Source of the DNA: Chryseobacterium sp. Bi04
GTDB taxonomy: Bacteria > Bacteroidota > Bacteroidia > Flavobacteriales > Weeksellaceae
Length of the DNA: 64,000 nt
Assembly (NCBI RefSeq): GCF_918698085.1
Contig: NZ_CAKKLP010000004.1
Span: forward strand, 1-64,000
Direction: 5' to 3'
In this document: positions 54,355 through 63,059 of the stretch, in pieces
Numbering within the stretch: position 1 is the stretch's first letter
Layout: every line of letters starts with the position of its first letter
Program-made: the position numbers and the translations under genes
Notes under the pieces: model-generated
The model's input: the letters and a program-made list of their open reading frames with translations, nothing else
What the model was told of the DNA's origin: nothing
The model's database searches: none

Positions 54355-56787
54355 ATGCAAACAACCTATATTGAAACACAGCAGATATCCTTTCAAGATT
54401 TTAAAAATCAGATACTTGAAGACTATAAGTTAGGAAGGATCTCCCGTGAAATGTCTTATCTCGGAAGGAGAGAAGTTCTCACAGGAAAAGCTAAATTTGG
54501 AATTTTTGGAGACGGTAAAGAACTTCCTCAGTTGGCAATGGCGAAAGTTTTCAGAAATGGAGACTTCCGTTCAGGATATTACAGGGATCAGACTTTTGCA
54601 TTAGCAGTAAATGCTTTGACAGTAGAAAGCTTCTTTGCACAGCTATATGCTGATACAAGTGTAGAAAGGGAACCTGCTTCCGCCGGAAGACAAATGAACG
54701 GACACTTTGCAACAAGAAGTTTAAATGAAGACGGAAGCTGGAAAGATCTTACAGCACAGAAAAATATTTCTTCTGATATTTCTCCTACTGCAGGACAAAT
54801 GCCAAGATTATTAGGATTGGCTCAAGCTTCTAAAGTGTATAAAAGTGTATCCTTTGAAGGTTCTGAGAAATTCTCGAAAGGAGGTAATGAAATTGCTTTT
54901 GGAACAATAGGAGATGCCTCTACAGCAGAAGGTCATTTCTGGGAAACTTTGAATGCTGCATGTGCACTTCAGGTTCCAATGATTGTATCCATCTGGGATG
55001 ATGGCTATGGAATTTCAGTTCCTACTAAAAATCAGAGAGCTAAAGCTGACATCAGTGAAATGTTAAGCGGTTTCCAAAGAAAAGAAGGAGAAAACCAAGG
55101 TTGCGAGATTATTCAGGTAAAAGCCTGGGATTATCCTGCTTTATTGGATGCGTATGCAAGAGCTGAGCATTTTGCAAGAACAGAAAGTGTTCCTGTAGTC
55201 GTTCACGTAATAGAAGTTACACAGCCTCAAGGGCATTCTACATCAGGATCTCACGAAAGATATAAAAATGAAGAGCGTCTTGTTTGGGAAACGCAATTCG
55301 ATGGATTAGTGAAATTCAAAGAATGGATTTTGAACTATTCTATTGAAATTGATGGTAAAGACGAAGTTATTGCTACCGTTGAAGAACTGGATGCCATTGA
55401 TGATGAGGCTAAAAAAATAGCAAAAGCGGGCCAGAAAATGGCTTGGGACAGCTACCAGAAAACAATTACAGATTTAGTTCAGTCTATTTTACCTTTAGTG
55501 GAAAATCTTAAAGGCCAGAATACTGAAGTTGAAACTTATATTGCTCAATTTAATAAACTGGTTTCTAAAGCTAAAAAAGATGTTTTCCATTTAATCAGAA
55601 AATCTTTACTGGCAACAAGAGGAACGCATTCTGCAGAAAGAAATCAACTGATGCAGAAGTACAATGAAGTTTTTGAAATTGAAAAAGACAATTATTCTTC
55701 CCACCTGTACTCCCAGTCACAATGGAAGGCTGAAAATGTAAAAGAAATCAAGCCTGTATACTCAGATAGCTCTGAAGATGTAGATGGAAGAGTAGTGGTA
55801 AGAAATAACTTTGATAAAATTTTTACAAAATATCCTGAAACCTTAGTATTTGGTGAAGATGCCGGAAATATCGGTGATGTTAACCAGGGGCTTGAAGGAA
55901 TGCAGGAAAAGTATGGCGAATTACGTGTAGCTGATACCGGAATTCGTGAAGCTACCATTCTTGGTCAGGGGATTGGTATGGCAATGAGAGGGCTACGGCC
56001 TATTGCTGAAATCCAGTACCTGGATTATGTCCTTTACTGCTTACAGGGAATGAGTGATGATCTGGCAACCGTACAGTACAGAACAAAAGGTGGTCAGAAA
56101 GCTCCTCTAATCATCAGAACAAGAGGTCACAGATTAGAAGGAATCTGGCACTCAGGTTCTCCAATGGCGGGGATTCTGAACCTTTCAAAAGGGATCTTGG
56201 TATTAGTTCCGAGAAACTTAACTAAAGCTGCCGGATTCTACAATACAATGCTTCAGACGGACGAACCTGCTATTATTGTAGAATGTCTGAACGGATACAG
56301 ATTAAAAGAAAAACAACCTGATAACTTAGGAGAATTCACTGTTCCTGTAGGTAAAATTGAAGTGACTAAAGAAGGGAAAGACGTTACGTTGGTAACTTAT
56401 GGTTCTACCTGGAGAGTGGTAACTGAAGCTACTGTTGAACTGGAAAAATTAGGAATTTCTGCAGAAGTTATTGATATTCAGTCATTAATTCCTTTCGATT
56501 TATCTCACGAAATTGCTGAAAGTGTAAAGAAAACCAACAGATTAGTAGTGATTGATGAAGACGTTGAAGGAGGAACTACAGGATTTATCTTACAGCAGAT
56601 CTTAGAAAAGCAGAAAGCATTCAGATATCTGGATTCAGATCCGTTAACGATCTCTGCCAATGATCACAGACCAGCGTATGCAAGTGATGGAGATTACTTC
56701 AGCAAGCCTTCTACAGATGATATGGTAGAAAAGATCTATGCTATGTTTAACGAAACAAATCCTCAGAAATATCCTGCGATATTCTAA
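54355..56787 (+). CDS. Fused E1 alpha/beta 2-oxo acid dehydrogenase (branched-chain type)
   Basis: An 810-residue cytoplasmic protein fusing both E1 subunits, started at ATG 54355. The alpha part (about 1-400) has the thiamine diphosphate motif 'GDASTAEGHFWETLN' to 'WDDGYGIS', and 'HGHSTSGSH'-like 'QGHSTSGSHERYK'. The beta part (about 480-810) has 'VFGEDAGNIGDVNQGLEGMQ', 'DTGIREATILGQGIGMAMRG' and 'TRGHRLEGIWHSGSP'. It decarboxylates a 2-oxo acid, probably a branched-chain one or pyruvate, for the E2 core. Such fusions are normal in Bacteroidota. Confidence 0.92.
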   Translation: MQTTYIETQQISFQDFKNQILEDYKLGRISREMSYLGRREVLTGKAKFGIFGDGKELPQLAMAKVFRNGDFRSGYYRDQTFALAVNALTVESFFAQLYADTSVEREPASAGRQMNGHFATRSLNEDGSWKDLTAQKNISSDISPTAGQMPRLLGLAQASKVYKSVSFEGSEKFSKGGNEIAFGTIGDASTAEGHFWETLNAACALQVPMIVSIWDDGYGISVPTKNQRAKADISEMLSGFQRKEGENQGCEIIQVKAWDYPALLDAYARAEHFARTESVPVVVHVIEVTQPQGHSTSGSHERYKNEERLVWETQFDGLVKFKEWILNYSIEIDGKDEVIATVEELDAIDDEAKKIAKAGQKMAWDSYQKTITDLVQSILPLVENLKGQNTEVETYIAQFNKLVSKAKKDVFHLIRKSLLATRGTHSAERNQLMQKYNEVFEIEKDNYSSHLYSQSQWKAENVKEIKPVYSDSSEDVDGRVVVRNNFDKIFTKYPETLVFGEDAGNIGDVNQGLEGMQEKYGELRVADTGIREATILGQGIGMAMRGLRPIAEIQYLDYVLYCLQGMSDDLATVQYRTKGGQKAPLIIRTRGHRLEGIWHSGSPMAGILNLSKGILVLVPRNLTKAAGFYNTMLQTDEPAIIVECLNGYRLKEKQPDNLGEFTVPVGKIEVTKEGKDVTLVTYGSTWRVVTEATVELEKLGISAEVIDIQSLIPFDLSHEIAESVKKTNRLVVIDEDVEGGTTGFILQQILEKQKAFRYLDSDPLTISANDHRPAYASDGDYFSKPSTDDMVEKIYAMFNETNPQKYPAIF

Positions 56788-56803
56788 TTGGGGTTTAAAA
56801 TAA

Positions 56804-56845
56804 AAAAACGGCGAGCTTTCAGATTTCTGAAAGCTCGCCGTTTTT
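56804..56845. terminator. Bidirectional terminator
   Basis: A 20-base-pair stem from 56804 to 56845 with core CGGCGAGCTTTC/GAAAGCTCGCCG, A and T runs at its ends. Confidence 0.92.
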
Positions 56846-56870
56846 CATCATAAAAAGTAGATCTGAAATT

Positions 56871-57287
56871 TTAATCTGCTTCAGCTAGAGTGATCCGTAG
56901 CTTATTCAGCGTATTCATTAAAGTGATACTTGCTGTCAGTTCTACAATCTCCCGCTCTGAAAAATGTTCAGCCAGTTTTTCTTTGATCTCATGCCAATCA
57001 TCAGTATGGTGAATGACAGCCTCTGCCCAGCTTAAAACAAGCTTTTGCTTAGCATCAAATGCATGGGTATGCCTCCAACCGGGTAGCCTGTTAATAACAT
57101 CCTGCTCAAAACCAAAATTGAGAAGCTCTTTAGCATGGTAGCTGCAGCAATAGGGACATCCATTGATCTGTGAAATCCGTAGTTCTACCAGGGCAATAAG
57201 CTTTTCTTCAATTCCGGATTTTCGGATGCTTGTATGTGCTTTATACAGATGACCAATGGTTTCTTTAGCTATTTCTTTATAATTCAT
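56871..57287 (-). CDS. Carboxymuconolactone decarboxylase/AhpD-like protein
   Basis: A 138-residue all-helical protein, started at ATG 57287 (a TTG codon lies in frame upstream). The redox motif C-x-x-C-x3-H is visible in 'INGCPYCCSYHAKELL' (about residues 48-63), as in AhpD-type alkylhydroperoxidases. The segment 'VLSWAEAVIH' fits the second part of the domain. It probably reduces peroxides or acts as a thiol reductase. A strong terminator lies between it and the convergent E1 gene. Confidence 0.9.
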   Translation of the reverse strand: MNYKEIAKETIGHLYKAHTSIRKSGIEEKLIALVELRISQINGCPYCCSYHAKELLNFGFEQDVINRLPGWRHTHAFDAKQKLVLSWAEAVIHHTDDWHEIKEKLAEHFSEREIVELTASITLMNTLNKLRITLAEAD

Positions 57288-57396
57288 AATGGAATTTTTA
57301 TACAAATTTGCACTATAAACTCATCAATAGCTATATACTTACTTTTCCGTTCTATACTTACCTTTTTGAAAGTACCCTTGGATGAAGCTCTAATTA

Positions 57397-58005
57397 TTAA
57401 TAAAATTGTTTCACCGTCTCAATAGCTTCTGTTTCAGGATCAACAAACAGGTAAACACATCCGTTATCGTGGAACAGATCACAGTCTTTAATGTCTATTT
57501 GTCCTAAAAAGAAGAAAGGTTTGTCGTTTTTAATCGGCCAATTAGGATTTTGTATCCATTGAGGAGGTTTCGTCTGATATTTAAAAAGATGAGCATACCG
57601 TTGTTTCATATAGAGCTTTTGATCAGCTTTTGAAAGGGTTTTATCTTCCGGTAAAATGTATTTTTCAATAAAGTCTGGGTCAGCATCTATATATTTGGGG
57701 CTTGTACTTAGAATCAGATTATACTCATCTGAGTATTCGGTTGAAGAAGTAAATTCAACTCCTATTTTTGAAAGAAATAGCTTTACAGCTCCATGGGCGT
57801 TTAATTTTCCGACAGAACTCTTATAATCCTGTTCTGCCAAAAATAAAAATGGATTGGTATCCTGTAAATAGGTTCCTTGCCAAGTAATGCTAGGGTCTGA
57901 AAGGATTTTTTCTAAATCCGGATTGGTATAAAGCTGTTGCTCAAAATCTTTTTCAGAAATTGTATTTCCAACAAAGTCTTTCAAAATCTGTATCCCGTCT
58001 GCCAT
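57397..58005 (-). CDS. Hypothetical protein with DUF1963/YwqG-like C-terminal motif
   Basis: A 202-residue cytoplasmic protein. The N-terminal part is helical and charged ('LKDFVGNTISEKDFEQQLYT'). The C-terminal third, 'PPQWIQNPNWPIKNDKPFFF', then LGQIDIKDCDLFHDNGCVYL and FVDPETE, resembles the signature of YwqG/DUF1963 proteins, some of which are immunity or toxin-associated. That similarity is from memory and weak. It lies between two minus-strand genes with about 100-base gaps. Function unknown. Confidence 0.65.
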   Translation of the reverse strand: MADGIQILKDFVGNTISEKDFEQQLYTNPDLEKILSDPSITWQGTYLQDTNPFLFLAEQDYKSSVGKLNAHGAVKLFLSKIGVEFTSSTEYSDEYNLILSTSPKYIDADPDFIEKYILPEDKTLSKADQKLYMKQRYAHLFKYQTKPPQWIQNPNWPIKNDKPFFFLGQIDIKDCDLFHDNGCVYLFVDPETEAIETVKQFY

Positions 58006-58097
58006 TTTTAAATATACTGTCTTTATAGCTTATGATTAAATTATATATGACGTTATTTTAATTTTATAGTAGTGATAATATAAGTTGAAATGAAACT

Positions 58098-58125
58098 AAA
58101 GGCTGTCAAACATTAACAGCCTTTT
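58098..58125. terminator. Hairpin at the end of the HxlR gene
   Basis: AAAGGCTGT/ACAGCCTTT arms (58098-58106 and 58116-58124). The hairpin overlaps the HxlR stop codon. The T run is stronger on the plus strand. Confidence 0.5.
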
Positions 58126-58489
58126 TACTTTCTTTATTCAGCATGCTACAATCCTTTGTAGGCAATTCTTTAACCTGGTATTTTGCTTCCCACTCCTCCA
58201 GCAGGTATAAAATAGGCAGTAAAGCCAGTCCTTTTTCTGTCAGGGAATATTCTACCCTTGGAGGAAGTTCTTTAAATTCTTCACGAATCACCAGGCCATC
58301 ACTTTCCATTTCCCGTAATTGATCGGTCAGCACCTTTCTTGAAATAACATTAATGCGCACAGCAAGCTCTCCAAAGCGTAATCTCCGGTCTTTGATCACC
58401 AGTACAATAATGGGTTTCCATTTGCTTCCCAATGCAGCCATTGCCTTACCCAATGGGCAGCTGTATTGCATTAATTCATTCTTTTTCAT
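58106..58489 (-). CDS. HxlR (DUF24) family redox-type transcriptional regulator
   Basis: A 127-residue winged-helix regulator. 'YSCPLGKAMAALGSKWKPII' opens the domain, with the conserved Cys at residue 11, the position used for thiol sensing in members such as HypR and YodB. The recognition helix lies in 'RINVISRKVLTDQLREMESD' and the wing in 'EFKELPPRVEYSLTEKG'. It is divergent from an Old Yellow Enzyme gene, and the gap contains several GTTAC-type repeats that look like its operators. It likely represses that gene until electrophiles or oxidants modify the Cys. Confidence 0.92.
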   Translation of the reverse strand: MKKNELMQYSCPLGKAMAALGSKWKPIIVLVIKDRRLRFGELAVRINVISRKVLTDQLREMESDGLVIREEFKELPPRVEYSLTEKGLALLPILYLLEEWEAKYQVKELPTKDCSMLNKESKKAVNV

Positions 58490-58534
58490 AGGGAGATATT
58501 TATTTTAAGCACATATAGAATTGAGATTCCATAT

Positions 58535-58631
58535 GTTACTTTGATGTTACTAATGTAAGTTACTGCGAAGTTACCACTATTTTTTTAATAAAAGATACAA
58601 AAACGAACTATTATTAGTTACTTTGTGTAAC
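58535..58631. promoter_or_regulatory. GTTAC operator array between hxlR-like and OYE genes
   Basis: GTTAC occurs at 58535, 58546, 58559, 58570 and 58617. The last is the perfect inverted repeat GTTAC-TTTGT-GTAAC (58617-58631), and 58546-58558 has GTTAC-TAAT-GTAA. These fall inside both divergent promoter regions. Confidence 0.6.
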
Positions 58632-58653
58632 AATTATAAAACAATATTAAAAA

Positions 58654-59715
58654 ATGAGTACATCGTCATTATTTAAACCGTTTCAATATAAGAATTTACA
58701 GCTTAAAAATAGAATCGTAATGGCTCCTATGACCAGAGCACAGTCTGATAATGGAGTTCCTACACAGAATATAGCAGACTACTACGGGAGAAGGGCAGCT
58801 TCAGAAGTTGGATTGATCCTTTCCGAAGGAACTGTTATCAACAGACCCGGATCAAAAAATTTACAGAATATCCCGGATTTTTATGGAAATGAAGCCTTAA
58901 ACGGATGGAAAAACGTCATTGATACCGTACATCAACATGGAGGCAAAATGGGTCCACAGATCTGGCATGTAGGAGATACAAGAATGTCTGAAGATTATCC
59001 ATTGGTTGCTATGGAGAAAGCTTCTACAATGACGATTGAAGATATTCAGGATACCATTGCCCAATTTGCGGCATCAGCGAAATCTGCAAAAGACCTTGGA
59101 TTCGACTGTCTTGAAATTCACGGAGCACATGGCTACCTTATTGATCAGTTTTTTTGGGAAGTAACCAATACCAGAACAGACGAATATGGCGGTAAAACAT
59201 TAAAAGAAAGAAGCCGATTTGCCGTGGAGGTAGTAAAAGCCATCAGAGCAGCAGTGGGAGAGGACTTTACCATTATCATCCGTCTTTCACAATGGAAACA
59301 GCAGGATTATAAAACGAGGTTAGCTTTTACTCCCAATGAAATGGAAGAATGGTTATTGCCCTTAAAAGAGGCAGGAGTAGATATTTTCCATTGTTCACAA
59401 CGCCGTTTTTGGGAACCTGAATTTGAGGGTTCTGATTTAAATTTTGCAGGTTGGGCTAAGAAAATTACCGGGCAGCCAACGATTACGGTAGGTTCTGTGG
59501 GATTAAACGGAGATTTTCTTAATGCTTTTGCAGGTAAAGGGACAGAAAAAACTGACCTTACAGAACTGATCAGAAGACTTGATCATGAAGAATTTGATCT
59601 TGTGGCAGTAGGAAGAGCAATCTTGCAGGATTACCAATGGGTCCAAAAAATCAAAGAAGGAAACACAGAAGAACTTCTTGATTTCTCAGCAGAAAGTATG
59701 GGCGTATTATTTTAA
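58654..59715 (+). CDS. Old Yellow Enzyme family alkene reductase (NADH:flavin oxidoreductase)
   Basis: A 353-residue FMN TIM-barrel. The opening 'LFKPFQYKNLQLKNRIVMAP' and 'MTRAQSDNGVPTQNIADYYG' match OYE. 'EIHGAHGYLIDQFFWEVTNT' carries the conserved HGAHGYL region, and FMN phosphate binding is in 'TVGSVGLNGDF' and 'DLVAVGRAILQDYQWV'. It reduces activated double bonds of enals, quinones and nitro compounds using NAD(P)H. Divergent from its probable HxlR repressor, it fits an electrophile-detoxification role. Confidence 0.94.
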   Translation: MSTSSLFKPFQYKNLQLKNRIVMAPMTRAQSDNGVPTQNIADYYGRRAASEVGLILSEGTVINRPGSKNLQNIPDFYGNEALNGWKNVIDTVHQHGGKMGPQIWHVGDTRMSEDYPLVAMEKASTMTIEDIQDTIAQFAASAKSAKDLGFDCLEIHGAHGYLIDQFFWEVTNTRTDEYGGKTLKERSRFAVEVVKAIRAAVGEDFTIIIRLSQWKQQDYKTRLAFTPNEMEEWLLPLKEAGVDIFHCSQRRFWEPEFEGSDLNFAGWAKKITGQPTITVGSVGLNGDFLNAFAGKGTEKTDLTELIRRLDHEEFDLVAVGRAILQDYQWVQKIKEGNTEELLDFSAESMGVLF

Positions 59716-59861
59716 ATAGAGTGGTGAATAGGGAATGAGTTTCGCTGTCAATTTTTTAACAGCATATTTTATTCACTGCGAAGCAAAATTGACGGTTCAC
59801 CATTCGGTTTAATCATCATAATTCACTTTATTTTATATTTAATTTTTTCACCTATTTATTA

Positions 59862-59901
59862 AGAACCGGCTTTCAGAATTTCTGAAAGCCGGTTCTATTT
59901 T
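59862..59901 (+). terminator. Terminator after the OYE gene
   Basis: A 17-base-pair stem with core ACCGGCTTTCAGAA/TTCTGAAAGCCGGT and a one-base centre, then TATTTTTAAT. Confidence 0.8.
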
Positions 59902-60056
59902 TAATCCTGTATCCACATGCTGTAGGGCAGATTCACAAATCCAGTACATTGGTTTCCGAACTCTTTAGCACTATGTGCGAAATAAGTTAACATATGCCAT
60001 ATCACTTATAATTTTGCACAAAAAAAGCACTTAGTATGGACCAGTTAAAATAAAAT

Positions 60057-60091
60057 AAACCCGCTCCCGGATTTTCCGGGAGCGGGTTTTT
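60057..60091. terminator. Strong GC-rich terminator near the C1 peptidase end
   Basis: AAACCCGCTCCCGG/CCGGGAGCGGGTTT with a five-base loop. It serves the minus-strand C1 gene or a short plus-strand RNA. Confidence 0.85.
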
Positions 60092-60139
60092 AACAGATTT
60101 AAATATCTAAAACTGCCTTATAACGACAGAAGTGATTTC

Positions 60140-61342
60140 TTATAAACCAATATTTTTTGTTGGTTTCAACTGCTTCAGAATACTTTTTGGAATTGCATTT
60201 TTGTGAACCAAAATAGCGGTTGATTTATATTCAACATAAGGTCTTGATACATAAAGGTATCCTGCAAAGTCATTGGTAACTCCCCAGGAATTTTTCACCA
60301 TATAATATTCTTTACCGGTCTGGTCCTTGGCCAAACCTACGATATGCATACCGTGGTCATCGGTAGTAGAAAGGTTGTTTAGAGCTTTCTGACGCATATC
60401 TTCAGTAATTGTTTTATCCTTTTTAGGCTCTGTAAACAACGTCTGCTTATTTTCAGCAGTAATTTGCTCTAAGTCCATATCAGGAACATAAGCCACTCCA
60501 TTTTTGTAAGAGAAATAAGGCTCGGAAACATCAGTTGCCCAGCCGATAGAATATCCTTTATTTACGGCATTGTCGATGATAGAAGTAAAATCTTTCATCG
60601 GAACATTCCAGTCTGAATCATGGCTCCAGTTATCAGGAATTGGAACTACGAATTTCTGGTAATAAGGATAATCTTTGTAAGAAGATAATTCTACATAATC
60701 TTCAGGATTAATTCCCACCACTTCTTTCGCGAATGTTTTAGGAGTGTAGTTTTTCCCTTCATATGTAAAATTAGCAGGTACCTTTCCTAAATATTCATCA
60801 AGAATAGCATCCACAGAATCCATCCAGTTATCAGAAAGTTTTCCTTTTGAAGAAGCCTGAACCAGGCTATCCAATACCGGCTTTATTTTCCCCTGCATTT
60901 CTTTGAAGTTGTTTACCGTTTGTCCGGATTTTAATCCAGAATAAACATCTTGAGGAACAGCTCCGTACTTTTTGTACATATTGATTACATCGTGAAGTTC
61001 TCCACCGTCACCCCAACTGATAGCTCCGTTATTTAAAACATATAACTTTGCTTTATCATGATAAGAGTTTCTGGCCGTGAAAATTTCAGCAAGATCTACA
61101 GGCTTTTTGCCCATTCTCTGCATTTCAGATTCAAGGAAAGAATTTCCTGAGTAGCTCCAGCAAGTTCCTGATGAACCCTGGTTCTTTACAGAAGTAGCAC
61201 CAACGTCCTTTAGCGTTGTGAACTGAAAATTAGCATTTTGTGAGTGGTTGTTTTTTAACTTATTGATTAAGTCATCTTGGGCAAACATCATACTTCCTGC
61301 AGACAAAACAAAAAGCAATGATGCGATTTTCGCATTTTTCAT
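60140..61342 (-). CDS. Exported C1 family cysteine peptidase
   Basis: A 400-residue exported papain-fold peptidase. The signal peptide is 'IASLLFVLSAGSMMFAQ'. The catalytic Cys is in 'VKNQGSSGTCWSYSGNSFLE' (about residue 62), His in 'TTDDHGMHIVGLAKDQTG' and Asn in 'MVKNSWGVTNDFAGYLYV'; the oxyanion Gln precedes the Cys. The large insertion between Cys and His resembles bleomycin hydrolase/PepC types. Its exact substrate is unknown. Export indicates a periplasmic or secreted protease. Confidence 0.92.
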   Translation of the reverse strand: MKNAKIASLLFVLSAGSMMFAQDDLINKLKNNHSQNANFQFTTLKDVGATSVKNQGSSGTCWSYSGNSFLESEMQRMGKKPVDLAEIFTARNSYHDKAKLYVLNNGAISWGDGGELHDVINMYKKYGAVPQDVYSGLKSGQTVNNFKEMQGKIKPVLDSLVQASSKGKLSDNWMDSVDAILDEYLGKVPANFTYEGKNYTPKTFAKEVVGINPEDYVELSSYKDYPYYQKFVVPIPDNWSHDSDWNVPMKDFTSIIDNAVNKGYSIGWATDVSEPYFSYKNGVAYVPDMDLEQITAENKQTLFTEPKKDKTITEDMRQKALNNLSTTDDHGMHIVGLAKDQTGKEYYMVKNSWGVTNDFAGYLYVSRPYVEYKSTAILVHKNAIPKSILKQLKPTKNIGL

Positions 61343-61941
61343 TACTATAAAAAGATTATTTGTATTAATAGTCGTTGATAATAGAGATTTGTTACAGAGA
61401 GAAAAGTTAAATTTAAAATGAAATTTTTTTATAAAAAAAAGAGAAATGATTAAAAAAGCTAATAATGAACTTGTTTACACTTTTTATTTTAACCACAAAT
61501 CGAAGATTATCTCCTTTCAGTCGATGAATGTTATTTCGACGTAGTCAAAAGTTACAAAGTTTCTTGAACACTTAATAATGTTATGAAAATAAGCTCACTA
61601 AAGCTCACGTAAGTTTTAAAAAAATCAAAAATTTTTTGCTTAAGTGTACTTTTTATTTTCAATCAGTTTAAACTTAAAATAAACTAAAGTGTTTATAACG
61701 TTTCATTCAGCTTTTGTGACTAAATTTTTAATTAGTTTAAACAGGCGGGAAGTCAACATAAAAGATAAATCCAGGATTATTTGATACATTCCATTTATCT
61801 CTTTTTAGAGTTCTCGGATCCGTTTTTTTGCTTTCTCAGCGTTCTTTGCCTATTCATATATTTACTCTATTTTAGGAAAAGTTTATCATGTTTCCAACCT
61901 ACTCAAAAGTTTCTGCATCTATCCTGATATAACTCCTGACT
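61343..61941. other. AT-rich intergenic region with diverged repeat
   Basis: About 61500-61740 carries AACCACAAATCGAAG, GCTTAAGTGTAC and AACTAAAGTGTTTA segments resembling the long direct repeats near 33.3 kb, but heavily diverged. No coding sequence recognised. Confidence 0.4.
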
Positions 61942-62190
61942 ATGGAACGAAAATTATTATTAGCATGCCAGCGTAATGACCGCAATGCCCAGCGGAAGAT
62001 CTACGAGAAAATGGCGGGCAGACTGTACGCTGTCTGCAGACGCTATCTGAAAAATGATGAAGATATTGAAGAGGTATTGGCAGATAGCTTCTACAAGATA
62101 TTTACAAAGATTGGCCAGCTTCAGAATCCTGAAACCTTTGAAGCCTGGGCAAGGAAAATTGCAGTGAATGAATGTCTGCAGAACCAATAA
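61942..62190 (+). pseudogene. Truncated ECF sigma factor, region 2 only
   Basis: An 82-residue frame: 'LLLACQRNDRNAQRKIYEKM', then 'LYAVCRRYLKNDEDIEEVLA' and 'AWARKIAVNECLQ', which is region 2 of an ECF-type sigma-70 factor (core binding and -10 recognition). Region 4 is missing; the frame stops at 62190. Downstream out-of-frame pieces such as FISLEEQK and 'EEGYRAEFMRLVESYKTIK' (ending 62288) look like decayed remnants. Full-length relatives in this group are about 180 residues. It is probably non-functional. Confidence 0.65.
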
Positions 62191-62294
62191 AGTCATGTTC
62201 ATTTCTTTGGAAGAACAAAAATAAAGCTGAAGAAGGGTACAGAGCGGAATTTATGAGATTGGTAGAAAGCTATAAAACAATTAAATAGTGATGT

Positions 62295-62326
62295 AAACAG
62301 GCATTCCCAAAGGATGTCTGTTTTAT
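62295..62326 (+). terminator. Terminator after the sigma-factor remnant
   Basis: AAACAGGCAT/ATGTCTGTTT arms with one G-U pair and a T run. Confidence 0.65.
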
Positions 62327-62335
62327 TTTAAAATT

Positions 62336-62380
62336 AATTTTCAAAAATTATTGAAAATTCAAAAAATATAATTAGATTTG
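62336..62380 (+). promoter_or_regulatory. Promoter and operator of the GbsR-like gene
   Basis: Perfect inverted repeat AATTTTCAA-n6-TTGAAAATT (62336-62359). ATTG (62350-62353) inside it lies 19 bases before the -7 box TAGATTTG (62373-62380), so a protein bound to the palindrome would cover the -33 region. Confidence 0.7.
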
Positions 62381-62406
62381 TAATATAAATTGAAAAGCTA
62401 AACACA

Positions 62407-62910
62407 ATGCAACTTTCAGAAGCCAAAGAAAAATATATTCAGACCTGGGGAACCTTTGCTACCAATTGGGGGATTAACCGTACCATGGCACAGGTACATG
62501 CCTTACTGTTGGCAAGTGATAAACCTTTGTCTACGGATGAAGTAATGGAACAGCTGGAAGTTTCAAGAGGAAATGCCAATATGAATCTGCGTGCCTTAAT
62601 GGATTGGGGAATTGTAAGAAAAGAATTTATTAAAGGAGACCGGAAAGAATATTTCGTTGCAGAAAAAGATGTATGGTATCTGTTCAAGCAAATTACCAAG
62701 GAGCGTAGAAAAAGGGAAATTGAACCTGTAATTTCCTTCCTTGAAGAACTAAAAAATATTGAAGATAAGGATACAGAAGGAGCAAAAGAATTCATTAAAT
62801 TAATGGAAGATTTCAGCTCTGTCACCGGGAAGATCAACAATATTATGGATCTGGCCATAAAAAGTGATGATCACTGGCTGGTAGGGAAGATTACTAACTT
62901 GCTGAAATAG
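62407..62910 (+). CDS. GbsR/MarR family transcriptional regulator (COG1510)
   Basis: A 167-residue regulator. The winged helix-turn-helix spans about residues 25-85 ('QVHALLLASDKPLSTDEVME', 'LEVSRGNANMNLRALMDWGI', 'VRKEFIKGDRKEYFVAEKD'). The C-terminal helical part (90-165) probably dimerises. GbsR-type proteins repress osmoprotectant or membrane genes in other bacteria. A palindrome overlaps its own promoter and is repeated 35 bases after its stop codon, in front of the next genes, implying autoregulation and control of that unit. Confidence 0.9.
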   Translation: MQLSEAKEKYIQTWGTFATNWGINRTMAQVHALLLASDKPLSTDEVMEQLEVSRGNANMNLRALMDWGIVRKEFIKGDRKEYFVAEKDVWYLFKQITKERRKREIEPVISFLEELKNIEDKDTEGAKEFIKLMEDFSSVTGKINNIMDLAIKSDDHWLVGKITNLLK

Positions 62911-62911
62911 A

Positions 62912-62934
62912 AAGAGGATGAAAAATCCTTTTTT
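62912..62934 (+). terminator. Terminator after the GbsR-like gene
   Basis: AGGAT/ATCCT stem extended by A-T pairs, followed by TTTTTT. Confidence 0.6.
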
Positions 62935-62944
62935 ATTTCATTTT

Positions 62945-62968
62945 AATTTTCAAAAATTACTGAAAGTT
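62945..62968 (+). promoter_or_regulatory. Second copy of the GbsR-type operator
   Basis: Same 24-base block as 62336-62359 with two changes (T to C, A to G). It stands about 90 bases before the downstream membrane-protein frame. Confidence 0.65.
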
Positions 62969-63059
62969 TTAAATAGATAATAATTATGAAAAACTTTATC
63001 ATTCATTTATTTCTGATTTTGTATTTCAGAAAAAGAGGAACTCATTAAAAATAATTATC

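Larger units (their letters stand above)
59716..60139. other. Intergenic region with two terminators and a short transcript candidate
   Basis: Contains the palindrome at 59862-59901, a plus-strand TAATTTTG box at 60009-60016 and the terminator at 60057-60091. Between the last two, a five-codon frame (ATG at 60035) is the only coding possibility. Confidence 0.4.

Noticed and set aside
62986..63048. Twenty-codon hydrophobic frame MKNFIIHLF... between the second operator and the frameshifted gene
   Set aside because: Its ATG overlaps a possible -7 box (TAATTATG at 62981-62988), so it may not be transcribed. Hydrophobic short frames are frequent by chance in AT-rich DNA.
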